Assembly: GCA_900239685.1 (NCBI GenBank)
Contig: OENT01000764.1
Coordinates: forward strand, 1 to 64,000
Source: Rotaria macrura
Lineage: Eukaryota; Rotifera; Eurotatoria; Philodinida; Philodinidae
Direction: 5' to 3'
Length of the DNA: 64,000 bases
Position 1 is the first letter of the stretch; each line of letters begins with the position of its first letter. A program made the translations under genes and the position numbers. Positions 45,708 through 59,985 of the stretch are shown in pieces. The notes under the pieces were generated by a model that had not been told where the DNA came from, did not search any database, and saw only the letters and a program-made list of their open reading frames with translations.

Positions 45708-47186
45708 ATGCTTCGACCAAGATCAAGCAAAGCAGATTTATTTGTGTACGTATTTCTTTTCTTTTTTCTCAAAAGATATTGATGATGTCAATGAATACAA
45801 TCTTGCTCGTCAAAAGATGATAATTTATTTGTAGTAGAAAATCCAAAATCTCCTTCTTTTTCTTTCCATTTCTTTTGCTGTCATTTTCTTGAGCTACTTG
45901 ATAGACACACCAGCAGCCAGTCTGTCAAGAATACTAGTAGCAAAGGATCATATTAAACAGAAAGGGTAGCTATCTATTCTTATTGGATTGGGTTTTCTTT
46001 TCTCTTTTTTTTTCTCTTGCCTGTTTTTCTTCTTATTCTATTCTTTTCCATCATTCACACATAAATCAAACATAGATTCTTTCGTTTTCTTTCAAACTAT
46101 TTTCGACATATATGACTAATATATCTACCTAGAATTTTATTGCACACGAGTATTCTGACACGACATATAGTCGAAGAAAAATTTCTCTAACAATTCATCT
46201 TTTACTGCTTCGTACGTACGATTGAATTACAATATAATAACATTCATCACATCTACGTAGTAGTTAGTTATTAACTGTCGATCATCGAATATACATATTA
46301 CATAGATGCAAGTTACAACAAGGTAGATTCGTTTTCTTTTGAGTGAATTCATAACGAACGAAGGTTATCGTTAAGTATAACGTGTCTTTCAAGAGATAGT
46401 TTCTTTAGGAAAAGTAGCTGTGGGGATCTACAAAGTCGTCTTAAAGTTCGAAAATTATTGGGCGTTGGCGATACAGCCGGCTCAAAAATTAGTCAAATAC
46501 TTGGACATTCAGATCATTTAATTTTTCAATTACCACCAAAACTTGCAACATGGCTTCTATTAACGACAGTATTATTTGGATGTTTTACATTGATGGTAAG
46601 TTTTAACGATATTGATTTTTAATCCATGACTATTGCTGTTTTCCTCTTGTATAGGGTCTACTTTGGCCATCGTGTCTACGATTTTTACTACTCGGTAGTT
46701 TTGAATCAACATTACATCTTGCCACATCTTATGCTTGTATGAAGTTTTATTTCTTTCATGTGCAATAGACAAAATTTGATTGTTAAAAATTTAGTTTTGG
46801 CAACGATGCTTGGCTTAACACTTCGATCAGGAGATAAAACATCTTTACAACTTGTTCTATTCTCTCTTACTTTATTTCATTCATTATCATTTTTTAGTAT
46901 GTCTTATATTGTTGTATTTTTTTTTATTATTCTATGAAAATGAAATCGATTTCTTTTTGTTTTACATTTAGTTTCACTATGGTTTCTTAAAACTAGTGAC
47001 ACAAAAGTCAAATCAATGGCATCACTCATTTTTCATTTGTCATGTCTAATTATAAATGCACATTTTTATCAAACAATCATTCGTTCTGTATCATTCTTTC
47101 GATCCAATTATAAACCGACAAGAATTTTCTCTTCATTACTATCGTTTCCATCGACAGTCGATAATAGTGGACATGATTCTTCATAA
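45708..47186 (+). CDS. TP53I11: tumor protein p53-inducible protein 11 homologue
   Basis: Five exons: 45708-45745, 46418-46595, 46655-46736, 46795-46896 and 46972-47186, in frame for 204 aa (human about 189). The first intron is 672 bp, the rest about 60-75 bp. The family signature lies near the N-terminus: basic SRLKVRKLLGVG followed by SKISQILGH, matching the SRLKTRKILGVG ... SKISQVLG of vertebrate TP53I11. Four hydrophobic segments follow: around WLLLTTVLFGCFTLMGLLWP, STLHLATSYAFLATMLGLTL, LQLVLFSLTLFHSLSFFISLWF, and a final one, with a Ser-rich tail. The molecular function of the family is poorly known; it is a predicted multi-pass membrane protein induced by p53 in mammals. Assignment rests mainly on the N-terminal block and the membrane layout. 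Confidence 0.85.
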
Positions 47187-50100
47187 TGAATACGAAAATG
47201 AAAAGAAAAACTGTACATATATGCATATATATATATGATTCATTGATTTACTTCTTGTTTTATAAAGTTAAAACGAAACAGGCTATTTATGTTTTCTCTC
47301 TCTTTTTTTTTGTCTATGCTCACTTTAAATAATTAAATACAATAGAAGTTTAAACAAGAATGTTTTTCTTTTATGTTTCACAAGATACATATAATGAAAT
47401 GTTTTCAATTTAATTTGTAATTGAGATATTTTTGACCGGGAGTGACATATTGCCTTTTCTTTCCTTTCCTATATACAGAAAATAATAGAGTCAAGCATAT
47501 TGTAGTAGAAAATAAGGACATATAGCTTGATAGAGCAATGCTACTACGCGAGAACATTGATACTAATGGGGGGAAAAAAAAAGAAAGAACCGTGCGTGAA
47601 GTACTAAAAATAGACGACAATAAGAAAGTATCTCTTTGTTGTTCATTATTTTCTTCAGCTACTCGCTTCCATCGAAATAGGAGTTTAATTTACATGAAAT
47701 CACAAAAAACCTAGGAATGGATAAAATCTCCATATGTTGCAATATGCATTTAGTATAAACAAAACAAAAATATCCTAGCTACTTCTTGTTACTCTATGTA
47801 ATTCATATATTTACATTAACTGAAACGTACCATTACGATAACAACTTTGACCTTCGTCTATATTATTCAAAGTTTAATTTCAAGAGAAAAAATAATAATG
47901 ATGATAGAATACTTAATTATAATTATTTCTAAATGGAATAATTCATTTATTGAAACTTAAATTATATATGCGTAGAGTAATTTCTATGATGATTATTAAT
48001 TGAAATTCAATTAAGCTTACCATCTTTGGATAAAATCCGAGATAGTTTTCGATGGTAATTAGAATGTACTATAGATCTCGATATTGTGCATTTTCTTTTT
48101 TGAACTCAAAGTAAAATTTGTTTTATTTATTTCTTTTTCTGTTAAATTACTCTCCTACCTAATCTCTCGATGAAAAAATTCAATTAAACATGATCCTATT
48201 TTGTAAATAAATATAATGAAAATAAAATAACATCATGGTTTTATCTAATTCTTTGATAAATAGAAAACATGATATATGCCAATGTACCGGTTAGTTCTTT
48301 TATTCACATCGAAGACGTCGTGTTCTAATGAATGTTTTTCTTTTCTCTTGCGATTGTCACTTCTATTGACAATGTGTTTTGGGAATAGAAAAAGATTAAT
48401 TACACGTCGAATAAATTCATATGGAAACAAATTGATTGACGCACATATCTCACATATGATTTGGTAGAATTTAAAAGATATTTTTTTTTATCGATATCAG
48501 TTATGATTCATAAAAAGTGAACAACATTTACATTCAATGGATTCAAATAACAAATTTCGTATCATTCGTGCATGAAAACATTGATTCAATTATTGAAAAA
48601 AAGAACTAGCGAGAGATTTATTTGAGAGAAAAAAGAATGAAGTTCTAACTGTTATTTTACTAGCGACGTACAGAATAAATAATGAAGTTTCTTCTGATTT
48701 CAAGACAATTTAATACACATAAACAAAGAATTTCAATATATAATTGTTGTCACTGGAACGATGTTTCCGTTACATGTTGTTCATTGACAATAGTGTTACC
48801 GTTGTGTTATATTCTTTACTCTGTTCCATATTAGAACTATGAACAATGAAAAAGAAATTAGGAAATTAATGAAATTCGATATACATCTGGTTCGTACGTT
48901 CACTTCAATATTGATCTATGCTTATTTTCATACTGTGAATCTTCTGCATATTATGAAATTAACTATCTCTCGTGCATTGATTTGACATGAAAGAAGAAAA
49001 AACAGAAAAGAATGGATCTGGATTCCAATCGTGTGCATAAAAACGAGCGTAAAACGATGGATAGTTAGCTAATGATCTATCTCTTTATATTGTCAATTTT
49101 TATACTACTTAATATATATACATTCATACTGAACATGTGTATTGCATATAAAATTTGATTGAGAAGCTATGTTATTAAAATGTTATTTTCCTATAATAGA
49201 TATTGACCGACCTGCCTAGAACAGTTTTTATGCATGAACAGGTTACTGCAATTATTTTATACATGATCAAATACGCATAAGTTCGGTCATGTATAAGAAA
49301 TATTTCTTCTTCGAAATAATCCGATGATCCAACCGAAATAAGAAGTATTATATGTGGATTTAAGAATGAATGAAACTGTTCTACCCGTAGAAGACGAGTT
49401 AACATAGATGTCTATCGATGATGTACCTAAATTATTAACATTTGAAATAAATAAACAGATACTATGCGTTGCTAAAGCAGTGGAAATAATGTCGAAAATT
49501 GTTAGACCATGTTGATGATTTCTAATCCACGGAATTTTTAGACATATTTTATCAGGAAAGCATAAAAACCTCTATCGACATAAATATTTTTACAAGATTT
49601 CTAAAACCGGTCGTTGATTCTTTAGTCAAAGATTGAAAAAATGAAATTTTTGTGAAAGTTAACTTTTTAATACGAACCGTCAGTCTGCAAGAATATTAGT
49701 CATTATCACTAGAGAAAGCATTCATGAACTCAATTTTGTTTTGTTTTATTGACTTGAAATATGTCAAATCTTAGAATTTGAACAAGATTGCAAGACGGTC
49801 AGATAATGAGAAGAAGTAAATTTTTTAGTCGATTTCATAAAAAGCAATATTTCGTTATGAAAACTAAGAGCTATTTAACTTCCTATACATCATTAGGAAG
49901 ACCATGCTTCATGCTACAAAAATCATTATTCAACATGGTTTTTTGTTTTCATTCTCTTTCACTATTAAGAAAAATCAATAAAAATAGAAAACAACGTTAT
50001 TCGATGGTGAAAAGTTGCACGAACATTTTTGAGAGGTACTCGATTTTGGGCTTTTTCTGGTTTTCAGAATTCATTCTGATAAAATTTGTAGTTTAGACAT

Positions 50101-50651
50101 TGGTCTTACCGTATGAATTTGATGTATTGAAATATATTTCGAATGAAATTGATCAGAGTATTCTACCGTCTATCATCAAACTGTTTTCTTAGATCAATAG
50201 ATATAGAATCGTTTGAATTATAACTCTTGGTAAAAAAACCAATCGAAACATTTCTTTTCTTTTTCGTTTTAACACTTTGCTTGTTTATTATTCTTTGCTA
50301 GCAGAGATAAAATTAGTAAATATAAGTGCACAATTCACAGAACTGAAATAGTCCATTAAGAAAAACGTAATGAAAAGGTTCTATTCATTGTGTTCACGAC
50401 TACACGTAGTCAAAAAAAAATTTTTTTTTTTTGAAGAGGAAGAAAAACACGAAAAACAGTATCACTGGTGTAGATTTGTTTTATAAAAATTCTCTTCGTA
50501 TAAATGGATACGACAAAAGAAATTTGAAATGTCCACTACCATCAAGAGTAGAACTGTATTAGAAAAAAAAATCATCTGAATCAATAGAAAAAAAAATAGA
50601 ACCAACAATAACAAAAAACACAAGAAAAGAAAAAGAAGTGGGGGGCCTTCA
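47187..50651. other. 3.5-kb intergenic stretch
   Basis: Between the 3' ends of TP53I11 (+) and RPTOR (-), which converge here. No supported gene. It holds (AT)n at 47219-47236, several A and T homopolymers (for example 50410-50431), and no clear dispersed repeat. Confidence 0.45.
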
Positions 50652-53600
50652 TCATAAAGCTGATGAATGAGTTTTTCCAGTAAACATCGATAAAGTACCA
50701 TCTTTAAATCCAACAGCAAGTAATTGACGGTATTGATGAAATGATAAACATGATACTTGAGCGAATTTCGAATTTTTGATATCAAACAGAAGATCACCGA
50801 AACATGTCTTGAATTGTAGTGCACTGGCTGTTGCTAATGCTAATACATTACCTGTTGAATGAACATCGGCTGCTGATATATGTTGTGATGTTTGTGGTAC
50901 AGGTAATTCAGCACTAATGCCTGTTTCGATATCCCATCGTCTCAATTGTCCCATATTACTAATCGATAGAAGACGATCACTGATGTCTGCTTTTAATGTT
51001 AGTATAGGCGAATGTCGATTTAATGGTATCGGCGGTGGAAGAATAGCTACTGCATTTTCTTTTGAACGTGTATCAAAACAACGTACGGTTCCATCGCCCA
51101 TTCCTGCTGCACAACACCCATTAGATTCTGATACAAGACAATAAACGCCACCAGATGTGCCCGTATCCATTCTATATAAGCAACGTTCACGTTCAACATC
51201 CCATAGAGATATGTAATCAATATTCGAATTCGATGCATATATACGGCATAAATGTTGATTCCAATCAATGACAAATTTCGCTTGAGACGTTGAAATAGTC
51301 GAATTAAGTGAAGTCGTCGATGTTGAATGATGAAGCTGGGAATGATGATTCTGATGTTGATCATATAAAGCTATCCATGATGATACAAGACGATGTGTAG
51401 ATTCATCAAATATACGAATAGCACTCGTATCAGTACCAACACAAATCAATGTTCGATCATGTGCATTTATGAAGTCTAGTGTATTGATTGTTGAACCGAT
51501 TGATCCTACCTGAAAATAAAACGAAGGTCATCTCAATGAATTACATGACATGGATGAAAATAATAAATCTATTCAAATCAACATGAACATTTTTACTCAA
51601 TTCTATTTAACATTGACACAAAAGTTTGATCCGTTAGAAACCAAAATCAACTTCATGTCAATGGATCAACTGTGCACGATTGTCAGGCGTCTGTATGATT
51701 TCAATCTCACCGATACGCTTTTTTTATTATTAATAGGAATGGATAAGTAGAGTCAATTCAGGTTTGCGCTCATTCTAGATTTCTGACTTTGACTAATTCG
51801 TTTAATATGACTTAATTGAATAGAAGTTTTCATAGTAGCAGAGATGAGATCGGTTAGCATAATTTGCCCAACCGAAGCGATCCCGTCTGTGTTACTTATG
51901 TTTCTTAATACTTAAGAAAATATGGTATAGCTAATTAAACAACCTTCAATGTTGATTTTGAACATGGACTTCCATCGAATTCGTAAAAATTCAAATTTCC
52001 ATTTGCATTAGCTGTAACTAGATAATTTTCATACGGATGTAGACGTAGTACAAGAGGAACAGCAGTTGATATACGATTGGTAAATATTGTTTCACGCATA
52101 TGTTGAAAATCAGCCAATCGACTTGGACTAGAACGTATAAGATAATTACGCCAATATCGACCACTACGTGCAAAGCAATCATCTTCATCATCGGAATAGG
52201 AAGCACCACGTTGTTGTGCTATGCCCGTGCCAAGATCACGTGTAATCGTATTTGATATTCGAAATCGACTGCAACACCATTGAAAAAATTTTGTACTAGT
52301 TGGTTGTTGTAAATGAGTTAGAATACTTTCCGCTAATTGTACCATTTCATGAGATGGATCCGATGAAGCAACATTTTGTATTGCTTCTGTAACTTTATCA
52401 AAAACAGTTTTATACAATGAACTACCACTACGACTCATATTACTTGTAGCATTTGTTGTACTTGTAGATGTTTGAGTAAACAAATTCAAAAAATGATGTA
52501 AAGCAACGAGAACTTCTTGTCGAACAAGTGGTGAACCATCGTGAAGACTATCCATAAGAACAGTTGCTGCTTCTTTCGATTGTTCAACTCGACGTTCACT
52601 TAACTCATTGCCTGTTGTTGATGATGATAAATATGTGCCCAAAGCGTAGGCACATGCAGCACGAACTTCAGGAGAATCATGTGTTTTAAGTAGCGTTTGT
52701 AGAGTATCCGTTGCACCGATAAGAACAGATTTTTCACAAGCATTCGCATTTAAACGCCATGCTTGTCCAAGAAATAATGTTGACCATAGAAAAAGAGCTG
52801 AAGTTTCATGAACAAATGTCGTCGGTGTTGTACTAATTACATCAATTATACGAGGCATGACGGGTAGTAATTCATCCTAAAGTATCGAGAAAAAAAAACC
52901 AAATCCAAAATTTAATTCTATCAAAGTTAGACTAAAGATGACACATTATAGTTTATGTTTCAAAAATATACGATTGAAATTTCAATGAGAAGTTTTTCAT
53001 TCAAATATGATTATCATTCTTTGAATATTCTTGTGTTCAATAAATATCATGCACTACTTATGCCTAAAATATTTATCATCTGGAATAGCAGCTAGAAATT
53101 AAAAAGGATTCGTATGCACTACAAGCTCAAAGTAATATACTTTCGGTTGAATTATATTCATAACAATTATTATGATAAACAAAGAGTATGTTCCATCTAC
53201 TTCATACATAGAGGAAGGAAAGTCCCCTAAGCTATGGTATCAGTTTCCTCAGGATATGGAGTATTATTATTTTCTAAACAGCCGATAGGAATGTTATAAG
53301 TTTTTATTTCAATTCAATATCGAAAGGAAATATGAGACTGAGCTTATTGATCCTATATAAAAATGAATAGGGACATCCACGATAAAAACACTTTTCATTG
53401 TATTGTAGTGAAATCAACAATAAGACTAATCGAAAATACTTTAGAAATCGTACAACATGGCATGATTATCCAAAGATTAATTTACTCTTCGTACTCAAAC
53501 CGATGTTTCACTAGATTCATATCTATAAAACTAAAAATCGACGGCTTATTTGATGACTAATAAAGTTTTATGTTGATAATGCCGTCGTTTATGTATCTTC

Positions 53601-56600
53601 AAATAAAACGAGTACAAATAAGAAAAAGAATTCTTCAAGTGTAGTCAATATTTGTATTCGATCAGTAAAACATTTACAATCTGTTGAATCTCATTCAGAA
53701 ATATGAAACGGTCAAAATACCTTGAGGCTATGATAGCCTTTTCATTTCAACACATTTACACGTTTAGCATGAGGAAATTTTATCGTTAGACTTGGTAATG
53801 CAGATTTGTTCGGTGCATTTTTTTCAAAAATGAACTATGTCAAAATGAAGAAGTTCAATGTCTTTACTAATGATGCTCTACTCAATCAATTACGCTCTCA
53901 TAATGAGACTCAATTAAGAACTACAAGATGTTCACATATTCTGAAGTTTGAAGTAGTCTCTCAAACTAATTCTAAAAGAAAATTCCACCCAAAACAAACA
54001 CGTTAACATACTTATGAAAAACTAGATCAAACTTCTGTTGCAAACGAGAATTAATACTTTTCTCAACTGGAAAACTGCTACAGTAAAATTCAGATTTAAA
54101 CTCTATTGTCATTAGTCGAAACGTTTTCAATAAAAGTTTATTCTCTTCAATATAAAATTGAACAAATGCTAATAAATATATACCTGTCCTTTAGGATAAT
54201 TATCAACTAAACAAGTTAAATTAAAAGCAGCTAATGCACGAACACCATAGGATGGTCGATTATCGGTTAATGTTGAAATAAAATATTCATGACCTTTTTC
54301 ACGTATAATATCTACTTGACATGCCTATGTATATGAAAAGATAAGAACATATTAAAGAATTTTCTTCAAGAATATTTGACATACGCGATCGACTGCTAAT
54401 ATTTTTGCCCATATAAAAACAAGATACGGTCGTAGATCATCACTAGTTGCTTGTAATAAACGAAGTACATAGGGAAATATACCAACAGATAGAGCAAGAT
54501 GAACAGCCCATGTACCAATATCAAGAAAGCGTGCAAGTAAATCAAGTGCTCGCTGACGATGAGATTGACTGAGTAATACCTATTATTTTTAATGAGAATA
54601 ATAAATTCAGTGTTTTGTTTAAAATTACAAACAATTGGTTTTTTGTCTACTCAAAAAGTGAGTACACTCAAGAATCGGTCAGTGTGTCCGGCCGTTAACA
54701 CGATTACTCTTTACAAATAGATTCGATTGAGTTGAAATTTTGTGCACAGAATTGTCTCATCAATATCTCGGTCGAGTTCGAAGATAAGAAGGATCCGGCA
54801 AGAAATGGCTGAGTTATCGAAAAAATTGTCATTTTTCACCAAACAATCCCTGGGGGGGGGGNTTCTCTGAATTGTCCACAACGTATATAAATTGATCGAG
54901 TTTTTAATGCTGATTCCGAATCTGATATTAGTTTTGCACCAAATCGCAGCTTTCTAACAAAACATTGTCTGCAAAAAGGTCTCAAATGCACAAAAACTGA
55001 ATCTAGAACTAGATACATCTGAGATGACCAGTAGTTTTCGAGTTTCCCAAAAAAGGTTTACCAAGATACTTCTTCCGTGCACACATTCTAGAATGACTGA
55101 TTTGTCTCATTCACTTTTCGAAGTACACATAACTCTCGGACATAAGTCCGAAGTTTTCACATTTATTTTTCTTTTGAAATACACTCACTTGTAAAACGAT
55201 AGGTAATTGTTCGGGCTGTTTTAAATGTTCTCGTTCGAGTGTTGTTGTTAACAAGGAATTTTCACCAAGCCAAACCGAAAATGCTGTTAATTGATCGGCA
55301 AAAAATGAACTTGGCTCATAGACAGGTTCACGTATACCAATTTCGATTTGTCTTAACACAGATGGTAATTGTTTAAGACATAGATCAAGTGCCATGTCCC
55401 ATGCGTTCCTAATCAAAAAAGAAGTCATAATAGAATCAATGATAGACGGAACAAGTCTTTTACAGTTCGTATTAAAGTCCTGAACGAATGTTTTCATAAA
55501 ATATATTGCTGAATTGTAAAATACAAGTCGCTCATTTACCTATGTTTTGTATCTGACGAGTAGAGTTTGTTAACTGATCGTCAACTATTTATTTTTGTTT
55601 TACGGTCTTACACTCTTACTGGAGGAAGTAAATAACATTGAAACAATGAGACTGAATGTCCTAGACAAGTATTTAAGTGAACTGTTATACATTTCAAAAA
55701 CTAGAGACACATTGATATCTCTTTTAACGACTATTGGCATGAACATGATGGAACGAAGGCATTTTTCGACGTTACAAAACGCACATTCAGGACTGTAGAT
55801 CGATCAGATCATGAAGAGAGTTGATGTCTTCATATATCCCCTGTGTAACCTAATGTCTGTTATGTAAACCCTGAGCTTCTCCGACTTCTACTTGGCAACC
55901 AAGACTGAATCTCATGAATTTTAAACTCGTATTCAAAAAGTTGAATTCTTAAAGTTTAACCTTGGCTAAGGAAAACCGTATTTTTCGGGCAGTTCGTGGA
56001 ACATGGCTACGTTTCCAAAGTTCAATGTCTATGTTTTTTGAAATACATCATAGATATGTTATGCAATAAATCGAATAAACTTCATTATTATTTTAAGTTC
56101 TTCGAAAAACATACCAATTTTGCATGGATTCTATTTTTATATTTTACAGACTCATTTAAAGTTAGATGAAAAAGACAATTATCAGAAGAGAGATAGGACA
56201 ACATCTTTTCAAATTCGGAAAAAAATGCACTTTATCCTAGATAATTAAATTTCAACAACAGAGCTAACGAACTGTCTAAGTTATATTACGTGTCATCAGG
56301 TGAATTAACTGCATAGAGAATTGCAAGAAAGAAAAAAAACAATTGATCAGTTGAGAATAACATATACGTTGATTCGAACTATGAAAATGAACGTATTGTT
56401 ATGGAAGATATTTTTCATTTCAAAGTTTCATATATTGAATAGATGAAATGTAACTATCTGTATTATATAGAAGAACAAGAATAACTTAATTTACTAACCA
56501 TAATCGATGTTCAAACATAGATGGTAATGCTGGTCGTGAACAAACATGACATCCATATGAACGCATAATTCTTTCGGCGAGAAGAAAATTTCTGAACAAT

Positions 56601-59600
56601 GATGCAACTAATAAATCTTGTCGAAATAAACGTTGAAATGTATCTTTAGGCAATGAATTCCATGCTATTGTATCTGTGACAGCTGTAAATATCCAATTTA
56701 ATTCACCTAACATTGACTTTCGATCAGTAACAGTGCCAGGTATTTTATCAATCATATCTTGATCAATTTCTGGATTAAGACGACTTATATTCTTTTGTAA
56801 GACATACCAACGTAATGCAATTTTAATTGGTGTAGTTAAACAAGATGTAAATAGATCAGCTGGTAATTCAGGATTCATAGGCAAGAGTTCACTTTCACTA
56901 CAAGCACCTAGTAAAATATCATGTATAGGAGATGATAAAGGCAGAAGTGATGCGGTCTGAACTGCTGAAGAACCACTTGTAGAAGTTTGCGGATGATTTT
57001 TTCGAGCTTCATCAAGTTCTTTATCGATTTGCTCGGCAAACTTAATAAATAAATTGAGAACAACACCAGCATGGGAACAATCAAATACATATATGGACGG
57101 TGAACTCATCCATTTTTGTAAATCGTATAATGATAAAGGTATATATTGTGTGAAATTTTTATTGAACACCCATATTTCTCCGTTAGCTGTCGGACGTGGA
57201 ACACCATGACCATTATAATGAAAAAGAATTCTTTCTTCCTATATAAATGAAAGGATGTAAAATTCCAAAGTGAATTATTTATGCAATCAAAACTAAAGAT
57301 AGTATGCATAAAAATCTCAAATATAGCTGTTCAACTAAAAGAAGACGTTCGATATTGTCACTTATACTGATGCAGTTCTATGAAATTGGAAAACATTAAG
57401 GACGTTCGTGTACGCGTTCATTATTATATCAGCAAGATACTCTAAGATAATATAAACTACTAGCGATTTTGTCGTAGCCTATTGGTTAGCTACTCATTCA
57501 CCGTTTTGTTTCACTTTTACAACACTACATAATGCATATAGTCTCATTTGTTTGCATGCGGACCTGTTTTTCATTTTCATCGACTCTAGATGGCACACTA
57601 CACAAAGCAACTGCTTTTTATGGCTTCGATTCTCCAGATTCAATTATCATTGCTCGCAAACATAACGATGGTTTCTTTTTCGATTAAGCACAGTAAGAAG
57701 AATTAATCTATTAAGTCTAGTCGAGACAAATTATCGTTTATATTTTTCAAGATAAAATAGAGTGCGATATTGAGTATTTCTTTTTATTAAGCTTACTGTA
57801 TTTTGGCCATGAGAAGTCAAGTAAATAGATATTAAACGCCATACAATCGCAAAAATGTAATGATTACATTTAATTAATTTTTTTAAATCAATTTCAATAA
57901 ACAACTTGCCCACGTAACGCGCTCCTTCGGTGATGAAGTTTTTGAAAAAAGGTTTTTCTAAATGGACCAATCTCGACACATCATTGGATATATTTTTAGC
58001 GCTGAAGCAAATCGCATTTTGGTAAACATCACGGCGTTTTAAACTTTTGAAAAACTGTATTTTTAATTTCTTTGAGAGAATTCTCTACGAAATAGCGTAT
58101 TTATTCTTTACTGTTACTCCCGAAGACAAATTATACATTGTTGTAGAATTTTCAGCATTCGCTACTATTAACGAGCTTCCATTTCGCCGTAGCTAGTTTT
58201 ACATTTTCTTTTTCTAAATGAATAACGAGAGCTAGGGTAAATGATTTTTTACCATTTGAAAGCTCGTTTTCATGCTCTATAAATTTGGTACCAGACCTCC
58301 TTTAATTGGAGACCATTGTTCGCGAACAATTGAAAGATGAGTTCGAGCGTTGCAAATTCAGGGTTTTTTTTATGTCACAGTCTTACGTGACTATAAACCA
58401 CTTCTGTAAACACTATGAAGTTCAAATAAAAAACATCAAATTTATACTATAAACAGAACTACCCAGGCTGGGTCAAATGACATTTGAATGAACTTTCTAG
58501 CTATCATTCTTCTCGAAGCCGTAAATAAGACTAGTATGCTTTGCTATCCATTATAATTAAATTTCAAAACTTCATTAGTTATTTGTCTTGTGCCATACGT
58601 AGATAGACAAGTTATTTTTCTCTAAAATTAGTGTTTCATCGATTTTAATGAAAATTTTCGAAATAGCGATATTTTCAAGCAACATATAGTCATAGATCGA
58701 TTTTGATTGAATTAATAATAAACTAGCTAGCAATGTTAATCACAGTAAGATCGAAAGAAACGAATTACTTGTTCTCGAGTATATTCCCTTAAATATCTAA
58801 ATACAACGTAGAATAACTGCAGAATATCGTCTTCGAAAATCAATACTAACACACTCACCTGATTCATTCCTCGACAACCAAACTTCCATCTTTCACAATA
58901 TACACTCTACCACATTTTCTAGACTGTCTCTAGTAAAATTCTTCGAAGACAATTGCCGTACACATGGTATATCTTTAAAATCCATTCTACTCATATAATA
59001 AGTTTATTATATCTTCATCTATTTATCATTCAATGAAAAAGTTGTTTTGAACAAATAGATTTGATAAACTATAAACGCAAAGGTTGCTGTAGATTTACAT
59101 GCGATTCGCCAAACATTTCCAAAACATCAACATATATATATATATATATACATACTCTAGCGTTCCGTCGTAAAGTCATACATAATTTTTTAATATCTTC
59201 TTGTGTTGGATCAAGACTTGATTTATATCGTGCTTTAGATTGCCATCGTTCATATTGTCGTTGTAATTCAGCAGCTATAGATTCGAGAGCTCGTCGAGGT
59301 GTCATAGAAAATGGATCTTAAGAAAATAATTTATTTAGTATAGATTCTATTGAACTCGAATGAAACGATTTACCAATCCAACATTCAAGTTTTGAACATG
59401 GATTTGTTTTCATTACATCCGGTGGATCGACACCGATGTGAAGACACATAACTAGTGCTACACTAACAGTTTTCATCTATAAGAAAATAAAATAACACTA
59501 GATAAATAGAACGATATTTTTGTTTATTTTTGGAATTCATACTCGATCGCGTAAACGCCATTCAACTTCCACTGAATCTGGCACATTTAAATTTTCATGA

Positions 59601-59689
59601 TGATGAGCTGCTTGAAATGCTAATGGATTTTTCCAATCGTCAAGTTTTTCAATTTCACTTGCAGGTGTTACATAAAATGTGTCGCACAT
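50652..59689 (-). CDS. RPTOR: Raptor, regulatory-associated protein of mTOR
   Basis: Nine exons: 59543-59689, 59374-59476, 59156-59316, 56499-57238, 55189-55408, 54385-54579, 54184-54324, 51944-52876 and 50652-51509. They join in frame to 1165 aa (human 1335). Raptor is the mTORC1 scaffold that recruits substrates and binds Rag GTPases on the lysosome. The order is canonical. First comes the N-terminal caspase-like RNC domain: [84 protein letters not shown] and [18 protein letters not shown]-type helices follow ([35 protein letters not shown]), then a linker, and a C-terminal WD40 propeller in the last exon. The start is supported by an in-frame stop just upstream. Four introns exceed 600 bp (up to 1839 bp), and intron 5 is filled by a dispersed repeat. 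The linker is shorter than in human. Confidence 0.96.
52877..54183 (-). other. RPTOR intron 7 (1.3 kb)
   Basis: GT-AG intron between the exons ending DNYPKGQ and beginning DELLPVMPR. It contains short frames (for example 53363-53560 and 53806-54006, plus strand) without recognisable products. No transposon signature was found. Confidence 0.6.
54636..55170 (-). repeat. dispersed ~540-bp repeat, copy 2, inside RPTOR intron 5
   Basis: This is the inverted counterpart of 37261-37802. It fills nearly all of the 609-bp intron 54580-55188; without it about 74 bp would remain, the normal intron size here. The copy lacks about 25-30 bp present in copy 1 exactly where the assembly shows a G run and an N (54851-54862), and has about 12 bp extra (GGACTTATGTCCGAGAG region) near its other end. 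Confidence 0.85.
54862..54862. other. ambiguous base after a G run
   Basis: A single N follows about ten G residues within repeat copy 2. The corresponding place in copy 1 holds a C run and about 25-30 further bases, so the N probably hides a collapsed or unsequenced stretch. Confidence 0.8.
55409..56498 (-). other. RPTOR intron 4 (1.1 kb)
   Basis: Intron splitting a Trp codon in the RNC domain (TG|G). No recognisable element inside; a 67-codon plus-strand frame at 55595-55798 has no known match that I can name. Confidence 0.6.
57239..59155 (-). other. RPTOR intron 3 (1.9 kb)
   Basis: The longest intron of the gene, between RRNAR and [12 protein letters not shown]. It carries a (TA)n tract at about 59131-59150 right beside the donor and no other clear feature. 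An 82-codon minus-strand frame at 57731-57979 is unsupported. Confidence 0.6.
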
Positions 59690-59985
59690 TTCTTTTTATT
59701 TTCAAATCTAGAGTAGTATTTGTTCGCTAGTCAAACAAAGTTTATTGGTTGAATTCGTAATGCTGCTTGTCAATGATGTTAATGATGATAATGGTGATGA
59801 ACGAAGATTGTGCAAATGAGAAATTTTCATAATAACTTATCTAAAGTTACATTCTTTTTTCTTTGTCTCTAACTATGTCCTTTGTTTTTTTTTTCAGTCA
59901 TTATTCTTATACGAGACAGAAAACAAAAAAAAAGAAAGTATATCAACAAATAAACAAGAGAAATATAAAGGAAAAGAACGATAGG

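Noticed and set aside
53363..54006. Short plus-strand frames in RPTOR intron 7 as a nested gene
   Set aside because: No recognisable product, no splice or start context, and the composition is like the surrounding intron.
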